Shown here in pieces: positions 55,921-64,000 of a DNA stretch of 64,000 nucleotides; the first letter of the stretch is position 1; every line of letters starts with the position of its first letter. The DNA lies in assembly GCA_019843655.1 (NCBI GenBank), contig JACDQD010000004.1, positions 33,402,940 to 33,466,939 on the forward strand. The letters run 5' to 3'. This DNA comes from Lethocerus indicus. Lineage: Eukaryota; Arthropoda; Insecta; Hemiptera; Belostomatidae. The position numbers were made by a program, and so were the translations under genes. The notes below the pieces were generated by a model. That model had not been told where the DNA came from. It worked only from the letters and a program-made list of their open reading frames with translations, and did not search any database.

Positions 55921-58900
55921 GTGAGTAACAACCCAACAACGATATTATATCAGTTTTGCGTCGAATCAATCTGTAGATATCGTTTTATACAGGTTTCGTA
56001 TATTCGAAACTACGTTATAACGCCTCCCCCGACCGACGTCCGGGAAGAAAGGATAAACGGTACTTTCTGTCGCCGTATTATTTTTTTCCTTTTTCCATTC
56101 TGATAAGAGATAAGACGCACAAGGATTGTGCGGAAGAGCTGCTGAAGATTTTTTTTTACCTCAGAAAGGTGTCTGACGTCTGTAGAATAGAGCGAACGAA
56201 ATTGCCCCAATCTGGACACCGCGGACACACATTTCGTCCGTATATTTTACCTTTTTTTCCCTTTACCGATTTCTATCCATCGTCCAGTAGTCTAAGGTTT
56301 GCTAAATAGGCTGTTTCCAATACGGACATAATTCTGGTACAGCTGAGTTCCCCTTCTCGTCCTCAGTAGTCCCTGACGTCGTCGGTCTCGTTGATTTAAA
56401 CGGCCGATTCGGACTGTCCGCCAGGCAGTTCTCTACTGAAGACGATTTCAAAACTGACAATGGGTCAATGTATCTATAAAAATATACCGCAAAAAAACCC
56501 TTTGTCAGTATGTCAGAGCTGTGGGCTGACATTCGCACGAATTCGATAGACGTGTTCCCTCAACCGCCCGCGATCTTTAAATTTTTTTTTTTAATTATAC
56601 CGAAATTATATACGCGAAACTTCGGCTTTTTTACACTTTCCGAAAGCGGTTTTCCGCCTCTTATCTATTTATTTCCAGGCCGGAACGAGCTACAGAAACA
56701 CAGTAGAAAACTCAATTTTTCGAACTTTAGAGGCCCCCGTAGTTCGAATTTTAGAAAAAAAAAAAAAACTTTGTCTAGGGAATGTCGAGGGAAAAATGGG
56801 TAAATTACGCCCACCGTACGTAATTAATTGTTTATTGGGCAATAAAAAAAAAAAAATTTGCTTTACGACCCTACTGACCTCTCCGGCTGCGATGGCGCAA
56901 TAATACCGTTCGGGAAGAACGTCGGTGAATTAAGGACGAATTGAATTTTATTATCGCCGAAACACTTTTCGTATTTTCGCCGAAGAAAATATAGAATTCG
57001 ATTACGAATCGATACTTCTGATTGCACCCCGTATCGAATAGTTTTACTAGAAAAAAATCGGTTTCCCCATTTCAACGGATCCTCGAGAAATATCGCGACG
57101 GAGCTGACGGATTGGTGAAATAATGTTTTACGTTGAAAAAAACCTTTCTCGAAACGTGTCCTCTGTACTGCAATGCGTAAGTTATCAAAGGTATAATTTG
57201 GTAGAAAAATAGAGTCTAAAAACCGCCTTTTTGGGGGGGGTTAATTTCGGGTCTAAAATCGCGTTTTTGGACCGATTTCGTTTAGCACTCTATTTATGGG
57301 TAACAAAATATTTTTTTTTTAATTTCTACCGCCGCTCCGGGCGTCCCGGAGCCGGCGTCGGCCTCCGGATTTCTCCCACTTTCCGCCACCGAAGCCGAAC
57401 CCGGAAATTTTCCCGTCTAGAGGCGCAGGATCGAAAAAAAAACAGTTTTTTTTTCAGAGATAATAACGAAGAATATATATTTGATGACCGTCGCTGTTTC
57501 GAGGTCGGGAGGCGTCGTCCGTGAACCCGTGGCGAGGACGTTCTCCTCCTCCTTCTGCCGGGGGCGGGGGTGGCCGGGGGGGTGGTGGTGGTTTATAACA
57601 ACCCTGGAACGTCGTAAACGGCGTAAAACAAAAATTAAAAGGTCGTTCAGGCGCGGAAGGTCGATCCGGCTTCGAGTATGGCGGACAACCGGCCGATATA
57701 ATAGGACCGCCGAGGGCAACAATTTTCGCGTTTCGCCAACTTTGGCGAGGGAATTTATAAAGTTTTGCCCCGCTGTCGTTTACCCTAAACCTCCGGCCGC
57801 TTTTCGTCCCTTTTAAGGGAGCGGCCCTGTTTGATAGATAGAGGGTTGAAACTGTATGGTTTTGTAGCCCTCGGAGAGGCCTAACAGCAGACGAAATATC
57901 ATCCCCTCTACGATCAAACGGGAGACGATTTCGGTTTTTGGCCCATAACTCCGTTTCTATGATAGATAGAGGGTTGAAACTGTATGGTTTTGTAGCCCTC
58001 GGAGAGGCCTAACAGCAGACGAAATATCAGCCCTCTACGATCAAACGGGAGACGATTTCGGTTTTTGGCCCATAACTCCGTTTCTATGATAGATAGAGGG
58101 TTGAAACTGTATGGTTTTGTGAGCCCTGGTAACAGCAGACGAAATCTCAGCCCTCTACGATCAACGGGAGACTATTTCAAGGATTCAAGGAAGCGGCAAG
58201 GATAACGGCAATACCCAGGATGGATTTACCCCCGGGGCAATCCCACCCCGGCGGCTCCCCGAGTTTGGCCGAATAACTTCCCCTGTAAATCCATTACATA
58301 TAACTCACGGATAAATATAGTCTACAGTACCGACTGTACTAACCGTACCCGACTGAAGAGAACAGATCTAAATCGTAAATTTGAATTTTGAAAAGGGCAT
58401 CAAAACTGACTGATATATATATAAGCTGTACTGAAACCGAAATTCCAGTCTCAAGTGTCCTTCGTACCATCCCTTAATTCTCCCCACGGTCTGTTGGGCC
58501 ACGGATAGAGGTCATCGAGTAACGCCACTGGACGGCGTCTTTATCGAGCGAAACACGACTGGAGTACAGTTTGATTTTGAACTTAAATCCAGTCTTGAGT
58601 TGTATACAACTCACCCCCATTGCCGAAAAAGGTGGTCGGCGACTGGGGTAGAAAAATACGGAAAACCGTCAACGGGGTCGATTGGGAAATTAATGAAATG
58701 AAAAAAAAAAAAAAGGTCGGTACGGGCCGATATTGGTACGGGCGGGACACGGGAACATAAAATGAAAAACTGTCAATACTGTAGAGGCGCCCAAAGATGG
58801 GAAAATAAGCCTGTTCTCAAAGGCAAAAAGAGCAAGGATGAGGAGGAGGAGGAGGAGGAGGAGGAGGAGGAGGAGGAGGCTTTCGACCTTGAACCTTGAG

Positions 58901-61900
58901 AAAAACCTGTTCGGATACGACCTTAAGACTATCTCTCTTGGGCACAACAACAAACAACGCTTTTCCTGGACGTCGGCAAAATCGAAAGTGACCGTCCTTT
59001 AATACCGACACCGCGGGCGTTCCCGAAAATAGGAGATTTGTGACAGATATGGCACGTTTCGGGAATATATTTCTTTCTTTTAATTATACCTGATTTTTAT
59101 CCGATCTCTATAAAGTGATATCCTATTTACGTTCGGTCGAAACTCAGAATTGAATCTACGTATTTATACGTATTTATTTGTAGTATATACGATGTTATGG
59201 GCGATAATACTGTCTGTTGGGCAACGGGTTAGACTGTATAAGTATAAATAGAAACGCGATCGACGCAGAATTCAATGGAAATTCCCGGCTATCTGAGATC
59301 TGACCCGGCCCATATATATCTGGTTGAATCTAATATAACACAGGAAACTGGACGGCGTTTATAGAACTAGAACCAATTTTGAGGCGTCTACGGTTTTAGG
59401 AAAATAGATTTACTATTTTCAATTTTCCCACTGTCACTATTGACGACCAGCTCAAAAAAGGCGGTTTTTCAGACACAGAATCGGCACATATAGTCGGTTT
59501 TCAGGCCCAAAAAGGCGATTTAAGGCCCAAAATCGGCCCAAAGAGTCGGTCTGTAGGCCCAAAACTGCGGCTATAGGCCCGAATTCGGCACAAAAATGCG
59601 GCTTTAGGCCCAAAAAGTCGGTTTTAGATCCGAAATCGGCAAAAAAGGCGGTTTTTAGGCCCAAAATCGGCGCAAAAAGTCGGTTTTCAGTCCCGAAATC
59701 GGACAAAAAGGCGGTTTTTAGCCCAAAGTCGGCCCAAAAATGTGGCTTTAGGCTCGAAAACGGCCCAATAAGTCGGTTTTCAGACCCGAAATCGGACAAA
59801 AAGGCGGTTTTTAGGCCCAAAGTCGGCCCAAAAAGGTCGGTTTTAGACCCGAAATCGGCCAAAATGGCGCTTTTCAGACCCGAAATCGGCCAAAAGGCTG
59901 CTTTTAGGCCCAAAATCGGCCCAAAAGTCGGTTTCAGACCCGAAATCGGCCAAAAGGCGGTTTTAGACCCAAAATCGGCCCAAAAATGCGGCTTTAGGCC
60001 CAAAAGGTCGGTTTTAGACTCGAAATCGGCCCAAAAACGCGGTTTTAGACCCGAAATTGATCCTAAAAAGGCGGATTTTAGACCCAGACTTCAAGACGTC
60101 CACAACCAAAAAAAACCAAACAACCAATCCAAATTTAAGTTTAAATATAATAATATATTAATATATGATACCTGGACCGGTGGGGACTCGAAAACTGTCG
60201 GGTTTTTCGCCAGACCGAAGACGAATATCGAAAAAAAACTTTACAGTCGAAAATACCAACCCTAGTTATATATAAGATTTATAAGACAATGGTTTGTTTG
60301 TCTGTTCGATCCATTGTGGCCGATGGCTCTGTTCTGCGATTAAACCCTTCTTGTAAATCTTTCACAACTTGTCTATGGATGTTTTTAATGCATAAAAGGG
60401 CGAGGAAAACATTTTAATTTTTTTGGAGATCTTTGTACAAGTTGTACAATGTATAAGAATGAGGAGGTCTGCTGTGTTTCTTGTATCCTCTAACTGGTTT
60501 TTTTGGTCTTTTGTTAGACCGGTTTTTCTGTCCGCGTGCCAATCGGTTGTTAATTGCTCTACGATTGAAAACTCTCCCTTTTAGATCTTTCGACAATAAT
60601 ACAAATAGCATTTTTCAACGTCGAGAATCGAACGGAGGAGGAACGCCAAGTCGGTTGAAAGTTCACCGGTGATAACCCGACCGTTATCCCGATAACATGA
60701 TTACATACATTACAACAAACGCGTATAATATAATTATATTGAAGGAGGAAAAGAAATAGTTTTTCTTCGTTGACAAAAAAACACTGTCCTCCAACGTATA
60801 TTTCGACGGCCTGAAACCTATTTCACTAAAACGAAGGTCGGCGAAGTTGTTTGACCTTTACAATCTTTCCAGTTAAACGGCCGGCTCTCCTTTCCTCGAT
60901 CGGTATTTCCCCCGACGATATTCGCCTTCGGGGAAAAACTAGAACGAGTTTTCCTCCTTCGAACAGCCTTAGTCGCCACTTAAAGCCCGAAGGCAAAAGA
61001 GAATTTTAAACGATATGGGAAGGGGGCCCGACGTTTCGGACACTCTTACCGGTTCCGTCCTCAGGGCCCCCACCGAAGAAGGAGTCCGGGGGGTTATTAG
61101 GGACCTCGTCCAGGAAGAAAAATTGCCAACATCACTCGCAACATTCCAGTCAAAAGTCCTTCGCGTACCGTCAGTCGTACGAAGTCACGCAAAATCACGA
61201 TTCCTCAAATTCCAATCCGCTCGTTCAATACGTTTCCTCTTTTAACCACCCCGCCCAGGGTGGATGCAGGCCATCACAAGCACCATCATAGGACGGCGTC
61301 TTTTTATCGGGCGGAAACAATTAGAGGCGATTTCAGGCCCAAAATCGGCCTAAAGAGTTTATTTTAGCCCGAAATCGGCCCAAAACTGCGGTTGTTTAGG
61401 CCCGAAATCGGCACAAAAATGCGGCTTCAGACCCAAAAGTCGGTTTTCAAACCAGAAATCGGGCAAAAGGCGGTTTTAGGCCCAAAATGCGGCTTCAGGC
61501 CCAAAATCAGGCCCAAAAGTCGGTTTTCAAACCCGAAATCGGGCCAAAAGGCGGTTGTTTAGGCCCAAAATCGGCCCAAAAATGCGGCTTTAGGCCCAAA
61601 ATCGGCCCAAAAAGTCGGTTTTCAGACCCGAAATCGGGCAAAAAGCGGTTGTTTAGGCCCAAAATCGGCCCAAAAATGCGGCTTTAGGCCCAAAATCGGC
61701 CCAAAAAGTCGGTTTTCAAACCCGAAATCGGGCCAAAAGGCGGTTGTTTAGGCCGAAAATCGGCCCAAAAATGCGGCTTTAGGCCCAAAATCGGCCCAAA
61801 AAGTCGGTTTTTAGACCCGAAATCGAGCTAAAAGGCGGTTTTTAGGCCCAAAATCGGCCCAAAATGCGGCTTTTGGCCGAAAATCGGCCCAATAAGTCGG

Positions 61901-63481
61901 TTTTCAGGCCCGAAGTCGCAAAATCACGCTTCCTCAAATTCCCATCCACTCGTTCAGTCCGTTTCCTCTTTTACCCATCCGTTATCCACCCGGCCCAGGG
62001 TGGATGCAGGCCATCTCAATCACCGGACGGCGTCTTTTTATCGGGCTAAAACTATCAGAGGTATATTTCCTCGTTGCAGACGAGCCGTGCAGACGCGAGC
62101 CCGGCTGGACGTGCCGCAAGTTCAGCCAGTGCCTGTGGGCCCAGGCGGAGATCAGGAAGGGGCGCAACCCGCAGATCTGCAGCTTCCAGGGGACGGAGCC
62201 GCTGGTCTGCTGTCCCCAACAGCAGCCGCAGCAGCCGCAGAGGACGACACAGGCTCCGGCCGCCACGACAACGGCCACCAGGAGGCCCACCGCCAGGCCT
62301 CCCAGCGTGGCCGCCACCACAGCCAGGCCCAGCGCCCAACAGCCGGCCGGCACCAAGAGCAGGGCCAGTCAGTGTTTCTTTATTTTTTTTTTTGGTCCTG
62401 AACCTTAGTCAGGGGACGTACCCCTGTTTTACACTCCGGTAAAAAACCACCCCTCCTGTTTATCAATCTCGGTCCAGTTCCAGCTGTAAGGGGATGCACA
62501 GCAATTCCTTTACGGCCTAACTCTGGGGGCCTCTCGCCATCTCCAGTAGCGGTCAGTCTGGGGAGGGTTTATTTTCCCTCCAATCGGCCCATCTCGAGTC
62601 CCGAAAAACGTCCAAAGTAACTATAGCTGAAGATACGGGTATTCTATAGCTGTGTCCCGAAATGTCACCGAAACGAGAGGAAATGTACTGAATCGTTTCA
62701 CGCGCAGTACGGCACGTGGCACCGTATCTATCTTGTCGAAACCGCACACGTGTCATCCGCATCGATATCGTATTTTTTTTTTTTTTTTCAATCAATTTTT
62801 TGTTTTTTCCAGTGTGCAAGAAATGGTCCGATCTGGTTGTTCAGCGCGAGACGCCGATCGCTATAATGCCCTGGGACGACCCAGAGCTGACCATCAAAAA
62901 CGACCAGTGCGGCCAGCTGGACGAACCCCTGATTGTCGGCGGCGAGGTGGTCAAGGGCAAGGAGTACCCGCACATGGTAGCTATCCGGGGTGCGGGGGCG
63001 GGGCGGGGCGGGGGTGTAATAACAAGGGGGTAGTAGCGCCGGGGTGTAAACATGTTGTGGTGGCACCAATACGGTCAGTAGTGACACCCGGGTAGTGACA
63101 TCGGCTGTATATGGCATTATATTGTGAGGACATTGTTCGGCAACTAAGTGGGCGTCGTACATGTGTTTTTAAGTACGTCATCTTTGCCTTCGATAAGCCT
63201 TCGACGGGCTTCGAATGCACGTTTGAAGATACATTCAAAATGTCCCCCCCCCCCCCCCGTCCAACGGCCTTTATTCGGTCATCGTCGACCTCCACCGTAC
63301 GGAGTCTCCGAATGGCTGCTAGTCTTCAATTGAAAAATATATTATTATATTGTAATTTTATATATTTTCAGGCCTCCGTCGGCTACAAGGATAACCCGAT
63401 CAGATGGCTGTGCGGCTGTTCCATAATCAGCGAAAGGTTCGTACTGACGGCGGCCCACTGTTCCGACGGAGGGACGAGATG
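55845..63481 (+). CDS. CLIP-domain serine protease, snake-like (CLIPC), partial
   Basis: Secreted zymogen protease of the type that acts in Toll or melanisation cascades in the haemolymph or perivitelline space (family knowledge). Exons: 55845-55920 (signal peptide), 62080-62367 (CLIP domain and linker), 62813-62976 (activation site), 63372-63481 (His motif); it continues past the right edge. The CLIP domain shows six cysteines in order (EPC, WTC, SQC, QIC, VCC). A low-complexity Gln/Pro/Thr/Ala linker follows, then DQCGQLDEPLIVGGEV: a Cys that should bond to the catalytic domain, and cleavage after Leu before IVGG, as in snake. EYPHM joins ASVGYKDNPIRWLCG and then VLTAAHC. The Asp and Ser of the triad lie outside the window. 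Phases fit at all three joins. Odd: CGC where the family has CGG. Confidence 0.9.
55921..57830 (+). other. Protease intron 1, left part, nothing coding seen
   Basis: Contains a short minisatellite scrap at 57218-57290 and GC-rich open frames (57231-57816) without recognised domains. A ctcagtagtccctgacg / ctctactgaagacg pair at 56363 and 56431 may be a very old hairpin repeat. Confidence 0.4.
57833..58180 (+). repeat. Tandem triplication, 127-128 bp unit
   Basis: Three units starting gatagatagagggttgaaac at 57833, 57961 and 58088. Units 1 and 2 are nearly identical over their full length; unit 3 is truncated after about 90 bases. Protease intron 1. Confidence 0.95.
58440..58560 (+). repeat. 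Relative of the ggacggcgtcttt repeat
   Basis: ggacggcgtctttatcgagcgaaac at about 58532 resembles 61290-61312 and 62027-62050. A further trace is at 59352. Probably one old interspersed repeat in this intron. Confidence 0.5.
58838..58879 (+). repeat. (GAG)n microsatellite
   Basis: About 14 GAG triplets in protease intron 1. Confidence 0.97.
59455..60090 (-). repeat. Minisatellite array, inverted relative to CEP89 intron 7
   Basis: Units such as ggcccaaaatcggcccaaaa and gtcggttttcagacccgaaa, about 20 copies. Reverse complement of the ctaaaaccgcctttttgg family. Protease intron 1. Confidence 0.92.
60470..60545 (+). mobile_element. Hairpin repeat fragment H14
   Basis: Left arm only: ctgtgtttcttgtatcctct, aactggttttttt, ggtcttttgttagaccggtt. 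Protease intron 1. Confidence 0.65.
60550..61185. other. Protease intron 1, no gene seen
   Basis: A 76-codon open frame at 61015 (GPDVSDTLTGSVLRAP...) runs into the repeat at 61190 and has no family I recognise. It may be a TE remnant. Confidence 0.3.
61190..61312 (+). repeat. Direct repeat flanking a minisatellite, left
   Basis: aaaatcacgattcctcaaat ... cccagggtggatgcaggcca ... ggacggcgtctttttatcgg; repeated at 61918-62050 on the far side of the array. Confidence 0.88.
61313..61915 (-). repeat. Minisatellite with about 95-bp higher-order unit
   Basis: The phrase aaaaatgcggctttaggccc recurs near 61581, 61675 and 61770. Each higher-order unit holds three roughly 32-base subunits ending in tgcggctt, gtcggtttt and gcggttgttt. 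Protease intron 1. Confidence 0.9.
61918..62055 (+). repeat. Direct repeat flanking a minisatellite, right
   Basis: Partner of 61190-61312, ending about 25 bases before the protease exon 2 acceptor. Confidence 0.88.
62080..62367 (+). CDS. CLIPC protease exon 2: CLIP domain
   Basis: NEPCRREPGWTCRKFSQCLW ... NPQICSFQGTEPLVCCP, a complete six-Cys CLIP domain, followed by about 50 residues of Gln/Pro/Thr/Ala-rich linker. Acceptor cgttgcag, donor gtcagt, ending in phase 1. Confidence 0.92.
62522..62640. mobile_element. Possible decayed hairpin repeat H15
   Basis: cctctcgccatctccagtagcggt followed by aaaacgtccaaagtaac and agctgaagat resembles the arm sequence ctcgccatcttcagtagcgg and its partner, but the rest is gone. 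Protease intron 2. Confidence 0.35.
62813..62976 (+). CDS. CLIPC protease exon 3: activation site
   Basis: MCKKWSDLVVQRETPIAIMP ... DQCGQLDEPLIVGGEVVKGK and EYPHM. Acceptor ttttttccag, donor gtagct right after PHM. Reading through the donor instead gives MVAIRG and then a stop. Confidence 0.9.
63372..63481 (+). CDS. CLIPC protease exon 4: catalytic histidine
   Basis: ASVGYKDNPIRWLCGCSIIS then RFVLTAAHCSDGGTR, with the active-site His in TAAHC. Acceptor tattttcag, donor gtaata, phase 2. The remaining exons lie beyond 64000. Confidence 0.93.
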
Positions 63482-64000
63482 GTAATAAAATTTGAATAAA
63501 CATATCAATAGCTATATTAGGTAACGAATTTTTTTTTTGGCAGCTCGAACGCACAGTGAAATTTTATAAGAAAACGAATTCACCGTAACATCCAGGCGTG
63601 AAAAGGTATACGCGAAAAAATGGAGCCGAATTTCCGACCAATTTATCCGAAAACTTTTGCGAAACTCACGCCCCAATCTCTACACTTATCCGAGTGCCGG
63701 GAGTTGAAAGATAAAAGACCTGGGACAGTGTCCGGTGTCACACTTACTTAGAGGACAAAATTTCCTCTAAAAACATATCTCGCGTCGGAAAAAAATTAAC
63801 CGATCCCCATTTGTGGGCCTACGGTACTTGATGGGTTAAGTATCGCAATCGGTACCCCGTTAGGTATTGTACTCAATGTGGCATCAATGTTTGGAAATCA
63901 AAGACAATTGTCCGAATTTATCCGTCCCAAGTACGCTACGTCTTTCTAATAAATAAATTATTCCTATTGTAATATCCAACAGTTTCATCCTGAAAAAATC
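63482..64000 (+). other. Protease intron after exon 4, runs off the window
   Basis: No further catalytic-domain exon (Asp or Ser motif) appears before the edge. Sequence is AT-rich and featureless. Confidence 0.6.

Noticed and set aside
55549..55931. Minus-strand Arg/Gly-rich open frames opposite the protease exon 1
   Set aside because: They arise from (CCACCT)n and the GC-rich 5' flank; the plus-strand signal-peptide exon explains the coding signal.
59452..60003. 183-codon open frame with periodic [20 protein letters not shown] repeats
   Set aside because: The periodicity equals the minisatellite unit and frames shift freely among copies; no start or splice context.
61982..62442. Several overlapping open frames on both strands
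   Set aside because: Shadows of the GC-rich CLIP-domain exon; only the frame with six ordered cysteines is supported.
62977..63033. Read-through of protease exon 3 to MVAIRGAGAG
   Set aside because: Leads to a Gly-rich tail and stop. The GT donor after PHM joins exactly to ASVGYKDN as the family requires.

Overview
Eukaryotic nuclear DNA, almost certainly from an arthropod and probably an insect. The genes have introns, one encodes a CLIP-domain serine protease (an arthropod family), and the mobile DNA includes Jockey-clade LINE and mariner pieces. Non-coding DNA is AT-rich and carries more than 20 long (TA)n tracts. Exons stand out as GC-rich islands. I cannot name the species.

Three genes can be reconstructed exon by exon from splice sites, reading phase and family motifs. 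(1) SLC30A9/ZnT9, the mitochondrial zinc transporter, + strand, 12 coding exons, 11116-20749. (2) CEP89, a centriolar coiled-coil protein, - strand, 11 coding exons, 51081-34817. (3) The 5' part of a secreted, snake-like (CLIPC) serine protease, + strand, 55845 to beyond the right edge; the window ends after the catalytic-His exon. SLC30A9 and CEP89 converge on a gene-poor interval (20.8-34.8 kb). CEP89 and the protease diverge from 51.1-55.8 kb. The three have no evident shared pathway.

Layout: 1-11.1 kb is two tandem copies of a 5.2-5.3 kb AT-rich unit ending just upstream of the SLC30A9 start codon. 11.1-20.75 kb is SLC30A9. 20.75-34.8 kb holds microsatellites, a piggyBac-like relic, two Jockey RT fragments and a degenerate tandem family (30.25-32.6 kb). 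34.8-51.1 kb is CEP89; its 6.2-kb intron 7 holds about 25 monomers of a 104-bp satellite and a 30-odd-bp minisatellite. 51.2-55.5 kb holds a truncated mariner and the same two satellites in inverted orientation. 55.8-64 kb is the protease gene, whose first intron again carries the minisatellite.

The most unusual recurrent element is a roughly 300-400 bp near-perfect hairpin repeat with a one-sided tail and 10-13 bp flanking duplications. There are about 14 whole or partial copies in both orientations, mostly in introns. A second striking structure is a pair of long inverted repeats flanking SLC30A9 exon 9.

Three coding exons, two in SLC30A9 and one in CEP89, each need a 1-2 base correction to stay open. 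The two copies of the large duplication also differ systematically in homopolymer length. Residual assembly indels are therefore likelier than gene decay.
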